Shown: piece by piece, positions 35,504-43,407 of the stretch
How the letters are laid out: every line of letters begins with the position of its first letter
How positions within the stretch are numbered: position 1 is the stretch's first letter
DNA from: Candidatus Kryptoniota bacterium
GTDB taxonomy: Bacteria > Bacteroidota > Ignavibacteria > Kryptoniales > Kryptoniaceae
Direction of reading: 5' to 3'
Assembly (NCBI GenBank): GCA_938074445.1
Contig: CALJEK010000032.1
Coordinates: 1 to 47,553, forward strand
Length of the DNA: 47,553 nucleotides
Program-made: the position numbers and the translations under genes
The notes under the pieces: generated by a model
Database searches by the model: none
What the model saw: only the letters and a program-made list of their open reading frames with translations
What the model was told of the DNA's origin: nothing

Positions 35504-36418
35504 TTAAAATTCTATCCCCAAAAATTTAAAAATCTGCCATCGATAAATTATAACTATGCAGGCAACAAGCCACAGAAAGATGTTGACGATAATGCTAACA
35601 TCGCCCAAAATTACATCCGTTGGATTTTCCCCGCTTCTCTTTTGGTAAATTAAATACATATACCTGAAAATCCCGTAAAGAACGAAAACAGTTGTATATA
35701 TCAATGCTTCTGTTTTAAAAAGAGAGACCGTTCTTTCTGAAATAGTGTAAAGAGCATAAGAAATGACAGCTCCACCCGCAGTTATGCCAAGCATTTGATC
35801 GGCAAACTTTATGTTATACTCATCAAGGACTTTTCTTTGCTCAGTTAATCCCGAATTGGGATTTTGAATTGCAAAATAAAGTTCCATTCTTCTCTTTGAA
35901 ATAGCAAGAAAGAGCGAAAGAAAAAGCGTTGTTATAAAAAGCCACTTTGAAACGACCACATCAATTGCATATGCCCCAACAAGAACCCTGAACATAAAAC
36001 CAATTGCTATGACAAAAACATCCAAAATGACTATTTGCTTTAGTTTGAAAGAGTAAAATATCATAAGCAAAAAATATAGAATGATCAAAGCCCCCGCCTT
36101 TAATGGAAGGCGCAAAACCAAAACGAAACCGGTGACAAAAAGCAAAATTGAAAATACTAAACCTTGCCATACTTTAACGCGACCGGAGGCAATCGGTCGC
36201 TTTCTTTTCACGGGATGAGCCCTGTCTGATTCCCTATCGGCGATGTCATTTATCACATAAATTGATGAAGCAAACAAAGAGAAAGAAAGAAACGCCACAA
36301 ACTCAATTTTTATTTTCTCAAAATCTAACAAATGATGCGAAAAAATAAGCGGGGCAAAGATAAAGAAATTTTTTAACCATTGTTTTATCCTTGCAAGCCT
36401 GACATAATCAAAAAGCAA
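35504..36418 (-). CDS. UbiA-family prenyltransferase, decaprenyl-phosphate phosphoribosyltransferase-like
   Basis: A 304-residue polytopic membrane protein that starts at a TTG (no in-frame ATG is available before a stop). It has the UbiA metal motif NDIADRESD and the following HPVKRKRPIASG, with an opening RIKQWLKNFFIFAPLIFS that is typical of decaprenyl-phosphate phosphoribosyltransferase (Rv3806c-like) proteins rather than quinone enzymes. Such enzymes make the arabinose/ribose donor precursor with polyprenyl phosphate. The DprE1/DprE2-type epimerase partners are not nearby. The substrate assignment within UbiA is less certain than the family. Confidence 0.83.
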   Translation of the reverse strand: MLFDYVRLARIKQWLKNFFIFAPLIFSHHLLDFEKIKIEFVAFLSFSLFASSIYVINDIADRESDRAHPVKRKRPIASGRVKVWQGLVFSILLFVTGFVLVLRLPLKAGALIILYFLLMIFYSFKLKQIVILDVFVIAIGFMFRVLVGAYAIDVVVSKWLFITTLFLSLFLAISKRRMELYFAIQNPNSGLTEQRKVLDEYNIKFADQMLGITAGGAVISYALYTISERTVSLFKTEALIYTTVFVLYGIFRYMYLIYQKRSGENPTDVILGDVSIIVNIFLWLVACIVIIYRWQIFKFLGIEF

Positions 36419-36486
36419 ATCCCTTACCGCTTTTTAATTTGATTTTATCCATACAAGCAATCACTCGCATTCCGGTCAACACAAGT

Positions 36487-38169
36487 TTAAAACACAAGCG
36501 GTTCTTGATAAACACCCCAAACCTCTTTCAAAGTTGAGGTCATCTCCCCAAGAGTACAATAAGCCCTTACACAATCAAGTATCTTCGGCATCAGCGGTTG
36601 ATCTTCTTCAGCTGCTTTTTTAAGTTCTGCAAGTGTTCTCTCAACTTCCGCTTGATTTCTCGTCGCTCTTACCTCCGCAAGCCGTTTCTTTTGCTTGTCC
36701 GCCACCTCAGGTGGTATCCTCAAGATTGGGATTTCTACGGGCTCATCTTCAACAAATTCATTCACGCCGACAATTATACGTTCTTTTTTATCAATCTCCT
36801 GTTGATATCTATAAGCGGATTCGGCAATTTCACGCTGGAAGAAACCATCTTCAATCGCTTTTACAACACCCTCAAGCATTGAACCGTTTGGTGAATATGA
36901 TTGAATTTTACGGAAATATTTTTCAGCTTCTTCTTCAATTTTATTTGTCAACGATTCAATGTAATAGCTCCCACCAAGTGGATCAATCACATTTGCCACA
37001 CCGATTTCATACGCTATAATTTGCTGAGTTCTCAGGGCAATCTTTACAGCTTTTTCAGTTGGGAGAGCATAAGTTTCATCCATTGAGTTAGTATGCAAGC
37101 TTTGAGTTCCACCGAGAACCGCAGCAAGTGCTTCAAACGCTGTTCTAACGATATTATTCTCTGGCTGTTGCGCTGTAAGAGAACATCCAGCTGTTTGAGT
37201 GTGAAATCTTAACATCCAAGACCTCGGGTTCTTCGCCCCATACTTCTCGCGCATATATCTTGCCCAAATTCTACGAGCTGCTCTGAACTTGGCAATCTCT
37301 TCAAAAAAGTCAAGATGTGAATTAAAGAAGAAAGATAATCTCGGCGCAAATTCGTCAACATCCATACCAGCGTTTATACAAGCTTCGACATATGCAAAAC
37401 CATCGGCAAGCGTAAAAGCAAGCTCTTGAACCGCCGTCGCTCCAGCCTCACGAATGTGATAACCACTTATAGAAATTGGATTCCACTGCGGAACATAATC
37501 CTTTGCAAATCTTATGGTGTCAACGATTAACTTAATTGATGGCTCTGGCGGATAAATCCACTCTTTTTGAGCAATGTATTCTTTTAAAATGTCATTCTGA
37601 ATTGTCCCCCTAAGTTGATTAAATTTAACGCCCTGCTTTTCCGCCGTAACAAGGTACATAGCCCAGATCATAGCAGCTGGAGCATTGATCGTCATAGAAG
37701 TTGAAACTTGATCAAGAGGTATATCTTTAAAAACAACTTCCATATCCGCAAGCGAACTTACAGATACACCGCAAACGCCAACCTCACCTTCAGCCATAGG
37801 GTCATCAGCATCTATCCCCATCAAAGTTGGCAGGTCAAAAGCAACACTTAAACCTGTTTCCCCATGTTTGAGCAAAAATTTGAACCTTTGGTTTGTATCT
37901 TCAGGCGTCCCAAAACCTGCAAACTGTCTCATAGTCCATAATCTTCCACGATACATATTGTAATGAATCCCCCGAGTATATGGATATTCACCGGGAAATC
38001 CAAGTTTTTCCATATAGTCAAATCCTTCAAGGTCATCAGGCGTGTAAAGCATTTGAACCTCTATATCGCTGATCGTCGTAAATTTTATCCCACTTCTCTT
38101 CATTGAGGAATTTTCAGCTTTCTCCAGCCATCTCTTTTTTGCCTCACGGATTTTGTCCGCGTTGTTCAT
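36487..38169 (-). CDS. Adenosylcobalamin-dependent acyl-CoA mutase, large subunit (isobutyryl-CoA mutase-like active site)
   Basis: This 560-residue protein is the substrate-binding barrel of the methylmalonyl-CoA mutase family; it has no C-terminal B12-binding domain, so a separate small subunit is needed. With a constant offset of six relative to the Propionibacterium enzyme, it keeps Arg82, Thr85, Arg87 and His244 (here Arg76, Thr79, Arg81, His238 in GYHIREAG). The Tyr89 position is Phe83 (RQFAGF) and the carboxylate-binding Arg207 position is Gln201 (YIAQKEW). That Phe/Gln pair is the one reported for isobutyryl-CoA mutase, so methylmalonyl-CoA is an unlikely substrate. A -35/-10 promoter and an AGGAG Shine-Dalgarno are upstream. 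UbiA-like, AtuA-like and bshC genes follow on the same strand. Confidence 0.9.
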   Translation of the reverse strand: MNNADKIREAKKRWLEKAENSSMKRSGIKFTTISDIEVQMLYTPDDLEGFDYMEKLGFPGEYPYTRGIHYNMYRGRLWTMRQFAGFGTPEDTNQRFKFLLKHGETGLSVAFDLPTLMGIDADDPMAEGEVGVCGVSVSSLADMEVVFKDIPLDQVSTSMTINAPAAMIWAMYLVTAEKQGVKFNQLRGTIQNDILKEYIAQKEWIYPPEPSIKLIVDTIRFAKDYVPQWNPISISGYHIREAGATAVQELAFTLADGFAYVEACINAGMDVDEFAPRLSFFFNSHLDFFEEIAKFRAARRIWARYMREKYGAKNPRSWMLRFHTQTAGCSLTAQQPENNIVRTAFEALAAVLGGTQSLHTNSMDETYALPTEKAVKIALRTQQIIAYEIGVANVIDPLGGSYYIESLTNKIEEEAEKYFRKIQSYSPNGSMLEGVVKAIEDGFFQREIAESAYRYQQEIDKKERIIVGVNEFVEDEPVEIPILRIPPEVADKQKKRLAEVRATRNQAEVERTLAELKKAAEEDQPLMPKILDCVRAYCTLGEMTSTLKEVWGVYQEPLVF

Positions 38170-38213
38170 GGCAAGCTCCTTTTTCTTTTCATTACAAAGT
38201 ACGGCTTTTCTTA

Positions 38214-38242
38214 AATTTACATAATTATTGCTCTTTTGTCAA
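38214..38242 (-). promoter_or_regulatory. Sigma70-like promoter of the acyl-CoA mutase operon
   Basis: On the minus strand TTGACA (38242-38237) and TAAATT (38219-38214) are 17 bases apart, 44 bases before the mutase ATG. It lies just past the stop of the upstream peroxiredoxin gene, so the mutase cluster is probably expressed independently. Confidence 0.6.
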
Positions 38243-38245
38243 AAC

Positions 38246-38779
38246 TCACTTTAAGGACTGTAAAACTTTCTGTAACTCTTCGAAATGCTTCTGGTCCCTG
38301 ACATTATAGCGCCAGTTTATATAAACTATTTTCCCATTCTTATCTATGACGAAAATTGTTCGCTTGTTATAGCCCGAAGCCTCGTCGTAAGAGTTGTAAA
38401 GCCTTGCAACCTCATGCTTGTGATCGCTCAAAAGTTTAAATTGCAAATTTAAATGTTTCGCCCACTCGTGGTGCGAAAAAACATAATCACCACTTATGCC
38501 TAAAACCTCCGCATCAAGCTTTGAAAGTTCAGCAAAATTATCTCTGAACGTGCACATCTCTGTTGTGCACCCCCCACTCCAATCCGCTGGGTAAAAAGCA
38601 AGGACGATATTTCTTTTGCCAATCAACTCAGATAAGCTGATCCCATTGAGGGCAATTGTGTCTTTTGTAGCATATGGCAATTTAAAATCAATAGCTTTAT
38701 CCCCAACTTTCAGAGATTGCGAGTTGACATTTAAAAAAGAAAAGAGCAACGAAGCGAAAAGATAAATTATCCTACGCAT
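38246..38779 (-). CDS. Exported peroxiredoxin, BCP/PrxQ type
   Basis: The 177-residue thioredoxin-fold protein carries a signal peptide (about residues 1-20) followed by an AhpC/TSA-type domain: VGDKAIDFKLP, LAFYPADWSGGCTTEMC and the TIFVIDKNGKIVYI strand. The peroxidatic Cys71 and a second Cys five residues later (Cys76) are the PrxQ-type intramolecular pair. BCP is usually cytoplasmic, so this version should protect the periplasm from peroxides. It is divergent from the beta-lactamase-fold lipoprotein gene. Confidence 0.88.
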   Translation of the reverse strand: MRRIIYLFASLLFSFLNVNSQSLKVGDKAIDFKLPYATKDTIALNGISLSELIGKRNIVLAFYPADWSGGCTTEMCTFRDNFAELSKLDAEVLGISGDYVFSHHEWAKHLNLQFKLLSDHKHEVARLYNSYDEASGYNKRTIFVIDKNGKIVYINWRYNVRDQKHFEELQKVLQSLK

Positions 38780-38821
38780 AAGCCCAATTTTTTTTGTTTT
38801 AACTTTTGACTTGAGACTTAC

Positions 38822-38850
38822 TTGAATAATTTCAATAAAAAAATTATCTT
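38822..38850 (+). promoter_or_regulatory. Sigma70-like promoter of the beta-lactamase-fold lipoprotein gene
   Basis: TTGAAT (38822-38827) and TATCTT (38845-38850) are 17 bases apart and end 22 bases before the ATG at 38873. The TTG here is thus better read as a -35 element than as a start codon. Confidence 0.5.
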
Positions 38851-38872
38851 TTCAAAAAAGCAGATTCTTCAA

Positions 38873-39790
38873 ATGAGACTCCTCTGGCTTACTTTACTGG
38901 CACTTTTATTTTCAGCCTGTGCTTCATCAAAATTAACACTAACCAACGAAGGCTTGGTTTCAAAAATTAATCAAATAGGGAAAAAATACGGGCTTGGTCG
39001 ACTTGGGGTTTCAGCAAAAAACTTTGTCACAGGGGAAACAATTCAAATTAACGCAGACTCTCTTTTCCCAACCGCAAGCGTGATAAAGGTACCTATACTT
39101 GTAGAACTATTTTATAAGTTTGAGGAAGGAAAATTGAAAAAAGATACGCTTATTTCATTTGACGACTCACTTAAATACGGTGGTTCAGGCGTTTTACAAT
39201 ATTTTTACGATAGCGCAAAAATTAAATTAATCGACGCAGCAGTTTTGATGATAATTTTAAGCGACAACACAGCAACAAATCTTGTCCTCGATTGCTTTGG
39301 GGATGAACACGATGCGAAACTTGAAGCTGTAAATAACAGAATGAAAAATCTCGGATTAAACAATACGAAAATTTTGAACAAGCTGATGTCGTTCAAAACC
39401 AAAAAGAAAACGCCCGAAGCAATGAGATTTGGCGTGGGCTATACAACACCAAATGATATGGTTAAACTTCTTGAGCTCCTTGTAAATGGAAAGATCATCA
39501 GTCCTGAGGTCTCAGCAGAAATTATCAACATAATGAAAAACAACCAAGACTACGAAATGATGAAAAGGTATCTGCCCGAAAATGTCATCGTCGCAAATAA
39601 ATCGGGTTCAATCGACAGAATGAAAGCAGATATTGGAATCGTCTACGCCAAATGCACTACTTATGCGGTTGCAATTTTCTGCGACGAACTCCCCGAAATC
39701 TCCTATGCGGTTGACAATAGAGGACACCTTGCGATAGCGGAAATTTCAAAACTTATATTTGATTACTTCACCAAAGAAAATTGCAAATAA
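38873..39790 (+). CDS. Lipoprotein with class A beta-lactamase / DD-peptidase-like serine hydrolase domain
   Basis: From ATG 38873 the protein is 305 residues with a lipobox (LFSAC, Cys16). The penicillin-recognising fold has all three active-site motifs: SxxK at Ser69-Lys72 (ASVIK), SDN at 130-132 and KSG at 243-245. The omega-loop region (about 160-190) has no E-x-x-L-N motif, so the deacylating glutamate of true class A beta-lactamases appears to be missing; penicillin hydrolysis is therefore doubtful, and a cell-wall peptidase or sensor role is plausible. The hybrid histidine kinase gene starts 15 bases after its stop. Confidence 0.85.
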   Translation: MRLLWLTLLALLFSACASSKLTLTNEGLVSKINQIGKKYGLGRLGVSAKNFVTGETIQINADSLFPTASVIKVPILVELFYKFEEGKLKKDTLISFDDSLKYGGSGVLQYFYDSAKIKLIDAAVLMIILSDNTATNLVLDCFGDEHDAKLEAVNNRMKNLGLNNTKILNKLMSFKTKKKTPEAMRFGVGYTTPNDMVKLLELLVNGKIISPEVSAEIINIMKNNQDYEMMKRYLPENVIVANKSGSIDRMKADIGIVYAKCTTYAVAIFCDELPEISYAVDNRGHLAIAEISKLIFDYFTKENCK

Positions 39791-39805
39791 ATTGAGTATT
39801 TAAAA

Positions 39806-42800
39806 ATGTCAACCAATGATACTCGAAGTCTTGCGGATTTTGCTTGCAGTTATTCAATTAAAGCGAGGATAATTGCTTCGACACTGCTTGCTTTGACATT
39901 TATAATTTTAAACTTCACCTTCAATCTCTCGCTCCCAATCCATGTTTTCATAATTGCTGCCATTTTTCAATCACTTATAAACCAACCCTATCGTTTTCTG
40001 CGAAAGATATTTGGAAGCGCGGACAGAGTTCTATTTACGACAAACATAATTGACATAATAGTTATAAGTATTGTCACTTACTATATTGGCGGAATTTCGT
40101 TTGTACTTATAGGGTTTTTGTATCTTATAGTCATCGTTTTTAATGGAATCTTCGGAGGAGCGACAAGAGCATTTGTCCTTTCGGTTCTGAGCTCAATTTC
40201 TGTCATCGCCATCGCCCTTCTTGAAAAATTCAGGGTTTATCATCAAACGATCTTTACACTTCCAATTTCTGACCTTGAAAAATTGGTTCTCGTGATTTCA
40301 TATATAGTTATCTTCTTCATCTTTGCACTCCTTACCAACATACCTTCAAAAAAGTTAAGGGATGAGATTATAAAAAGGATCGAAGCAGAAAAGGAAATTG
40401 AAAAGCAGCTTACCGCAACAGAGACGCTTTATAACCTTGCAAACGCAATTATACGAGCCGAATCAATAGAAGAAGTTTATCAAACGGCATTAAACGGAAT
40501 TTTAAGAACTTTTAACACAAATAAAGCGTCAATCCTTCTTTTTGACCCCGATGGAGTGATGAGATTTAAAGCATGGGCTGGCATATCAGAAAGTTATAGA
40601 AAAGCGGTTGAAGGACATTCCCCTTGGAAACCTGATGAACCAAATCCACAACCAATCTTGATCAGCGATGTCACCACAGACAAAACTTTGGATGAAAGCT
40701 TAAAAAAAGTAATTCTTAACGAGGGAATTAGAGCGCTTGCTTTTATACCTCTTGTTTTCAAGGGCAAATTGCTCGGGAAATTTATGGTTTATTACGATCG
40801 ACCCCATGAATTTACACAAGAAGAGATAAATTTAATTCTCACCACCTCATTTCAAGTTTCTTTTGCGATAGGCAAAAAATCAATTGAATTTGAGATAGCA
40901 AATTGGCGTGATAAATTTGAAAAGATAATTTATGCGATGAAAGAAATCGTTTATGAGTGGGACCTTGAAAACGACACAACGACATGGGAAGGGGATTTCG
41001 AAGCTATCTTCGGTCTCAAAAGGGAAGAATTTAAAACAAGAAAACTTATGTGGAGGGATTTTGTTCACCCCGATGACCTTGATTCCATTATGTCAAAAAT
41101 TAATGAGGCGTTAAAGAGTGATCTCCCAACGCTTGAAACCGAATACAGAATTAGAAGAGAAGACGGCAGTTCCATTTATTGTCTTGATTATGCCTATATA
41201 ATCCGCGATGAAACTGGGAAAGCCACAAAAGTAATCGGGATGATTCTTGATATAACCAAACTTAAAGAAACAGAGCAAAGGCTTTCCAAGAGAGAAAAAG
41301 TTTTAAGGGCGATAAACTTTTCAGCGGGTCTTTTGATTAAAACAATTAACTGGGAAAAGGAAATAGATAAGCTGATCGAAGAGATAGGCAAATCAATGGA
41401 AGTAAGCTCTGTTTATGTGTTTCAAAATTCGGAGAAAAATGGGGAACTTGTGACAAGTCTAATTTCAAGATGGCATCCACAAAATCTGGAGAAACAAGTA
41501 GATAAAGAACAACTTCAAAACATATCGTACAAGTTAAGTGGATTTGAAAGATGGGTCGATATCCTTGGGAAAAAAGATGTTATATGTGGTGCCGTCAGAG
41601 ATTTTCCCTTCAGGGAGTATTTGTTTTTAAGCTTTCTTGGGATTAAATCGATTGCTGTAGCCCCTATATTTTTAGGGGATAAATGGTGGGGCTTCATAAG
41701 TTTGAACGATTGCAGAACTGAGCGTGAATGGGAAGAATCTGAAATTGACGCAATTAAAACATTTGCGGATATACTTGGATTCGCAATTCAAAGAAGCGAA
41801 AATGAAAAAGCATTGCGCGTGTCCGAACAAAAGTATAGAAAACTCTTTGAAGATTCAAAAGACCCAATTTATATAAGCACACCTGAAGGAAAGCTTGTTG
41901 ATGTAAACCCTGCATTTGTCGAGCTTTTCAGATATCCTTCAAAGGAAGAAATTTTAAAAGTTGACATAGCCAAAGAACTTTACGAAAACCCGGAGGATAG
42001 AAAGAAAAACTTAGAAGCGATCGAGAAACAGGGATACGTAAAAGATTATGAACTACATTTAAAAACTAAAGATGGAGAAAAACTCATAGTTTATGACACA
42101 TCAACGCCGATTTACGATGATAAAGGGAACATAATTGCATATCAGGGAATATTACACGATGTGACAAGATTAAAAATTCTTGAGCGACAACTACTGCACA
42201 CGCAAAAGATGGATGCTCTTGGAAGGTTAGCAACGGGCATCGTGCATGACATCAACAATGCTTTAACAGTCATACTCGGAAACACACAGATTGCCAAACG
42301 GCTTCTTACTCAAGGTGATGTGGAGAATGTGACAGAAAGGCTTACCGAAATTGAAAACACAATAAGAAAAACAGGCGAATTTACAAAAAAACTTTTGATA
42401 TTTAGCAGAGAGCAACCAGCTTTGATGAAAGTAACTGATTTAAACAGCGTAATAAATGATTTCACAAAAGTTATGCTTAAAACCCTTCGCGAAAACATCC
42501 AAATCGAGCTCATACTTGCCCCGAGACTTCCAAATGTCAAGGTAGATGTAGCACTGATAAATCAACTTCTCTTAAACCTTATAATTAACGCACAAGAAGC
42601 AATTCCTGGGGCAGGGAAGATAATAATTGAAACATACACAAGATATATTGATCAAGAATACTGCGATTTTCATCTTGAAGCAAAACCTGGAGAGTATGTT
42701 GTTCTTTCGGTATCAGATACTGGAATTGGAATAGATAAAGAGATATTGCCCAAAATCTTTGAACCATTTTTTACGACAAAGGAGCATGGAACAGGGCTTG

Positions 42801-43321
42801 GGCTTTCCATAGTTTACGGAATAGTAAAACAACACGGTGGTTTTATAAATGTTTATAGTGAAGTCAATCAAGGAACGACTTTCAGAATATACTTACCTGC
42901 AGTTCATGAATACGAAGAAGAAGTTCTAGAGGAGAAGAAAAAAGTTGAAATAAGGGGCGGAACTGAAACAATTCTTATAGCGGAAGATGAAGAAAAGTTG
43001 AGAGCAACAGCAATAGATATCTTACAAAGTCTTGGTTATAAAGTTTATTCTGCTGCAAATGGAGTCGAAGCTGTCGAAATATTCAAAGAAAAAGCAAATG
43101 AAATTGACCTTGTTCTTCTGGATATAGTTATGCCAATTATGAGTGGATACGAGGCAATGAAGGAAATTGTCAAGATAAAGCCGGGCGTCAAAATACTCTT
43201 CACGACAGGATATAGTTTGAATGGGCTGAACTTAAACCTTCAGGGTTTTGATATCCTTCAAAAGCCATATTCTTACGAATCGCTCGCTTTAAAGATAAGG
43301 GAGGTTCTCGATAGAAAATAA
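39806..43321 (+). CDS. Membrane hybrid histidine kinase with GAF and PAS sensors and receiver domain
   Basis: The 1171-residue protein starts with about six membrane helices (residues 20-190), then a GAF domain (~205-350), a PAS/PAC pair (~370-495), a second GAF (~510-670) and another PAS (~685-800). The HisKA motif GIVHDINNAL holds the phospho-acceptor His814. The HATPase_c domain has LLNLIINAQEAIP, DTGIGID and GTGLGLSIV. The C-terminal receiver domain has ILIAEDEE and the phospho-acceptor Asp1106 (LLDIVMP). No output domain or separate regulator is adjacent. It is expressed with the beta-lactamase-fold lipoprotein, which could act as its sensory partner (inference). Confidence 0.92.
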   Translation: MSTNDTRSLADFACSYSIKARIIASTLLALTFIILNFTFNLSLPIHVFIIAAIFQSLINQPYRFLRKIFGSADRVLFTTNIIDIIVISIVTYYIGGISFVLIGFLYLIVIVFNGIFGGATRAFVLSVLSSISVIAIALLEKFRVYHQTIFTLPISDLEKLVLVISYIVIFFIFALLTNIPSKKLRDEIIKRIEAEKEIEKQLTATETLYNLANAIIRAESIEEVYQTALNGILRTFNTNKASILLFDPDGVMRFKAWAGISESYRKAVEGHSPWKPDEPNPQPILISDVTTDKTLDESLKKVILNEGIRALAFIPLVFKGKLLGKFMVYYDRPHEFTQEEINLILTTSFQVSFAIGKKSIEFEIANWRDKFEKIIYAMKEIVYEWDLENDTTTWEGDFEAIFGLKREEFKTRKLMWRDFVHPDDLDSIMSKINEALKSDLPTLETEYRIRREDGSSIYCLDYAYIIRDETGKATKVIGMILDITKLKETEQRLSKREKVLRAINFSAGLLIKTINWEKEIDKLIEEIGKSMEVSSVYVFQNSEKNGELVTSLISRWHPQNLEKQVDKEQLQNISYKLSGFERWVDILGKKDVICGAVRDFPFREYLFLSFLGIKSIAVAPIFLGDKWWGFISLNDCRTEREWEESEIDAIKTFADILGFAIQRSENEKALRVSEQKYRKLFEDSKDPIYISTPEGKLVDVNPAFVELFRYPSKEEILKVDIAKELYENPEDRKKNLEAIEKQGYVKDYELHLKTKDGEKLIVYDTSTPIYDDKGNIIAYQGILHDVTRLKILERQLLHTQKMDALGRLATGIVHDINNALTVILGNTQIAKRLLTQGDVENVTERLTEIENTIRKTGEFTKKLLIFSREQPALMKVTDLNSVINDFTKVMLKTLRENIQIELILAPRLPNVKVDVALINQLLLNLIINAQEAIPGAGKIIIETYTRYIDQEYCDFHLEAKPGEYVVLSVSDTGIGIDKEILPKIFEPFFTTKEHGTGLGLSIVYGIVKQHGGFINVYSEVNQGTTFRIYLPAVHEYEEEVLEEKKKVEIRGGTETILIAEDEEKLRATAIDILQSLGYKVYSAANGVEAVEIFKEKANEIDLVLLDIVMPIMSGYEAMKEIVKIKPGVKILFTTGYSLNGLNLNLQGFDILQKPYSYESLALKIREVLDRK

Positions 43322-43374
43322 AGGTTATTATAACGGTCAGTTCAACCCAGCTAAAAATTTATAGATAAACAAAA

Positions 43375-43397
43375 AGGGGCGTGGTTCCCACGCCCCT
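43375..43397 (-). terminator. Rho-independent terminator of the VCBS-repeat protein gene
   Basis: A perfect ten-base stem, AGGGGCGTGG / CCACGCCCCT with a three-base loop, lies 11 bases past the gene's stop and is followed on the minus strand by TTTTTG. The convergent histidine kinase gene ends on the other side; the A/T flanks may let it work in both directions. Confidence 0.9.
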
Positions 43398-43407
43398 CAT
43401 TAAAATT

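Noticed and set aside
36598-37086. Several plus-strand ORFs within the mutase gene
   Set aside because: All are shadows of a well-conserved minus-strand coding frame with catalytic residues.
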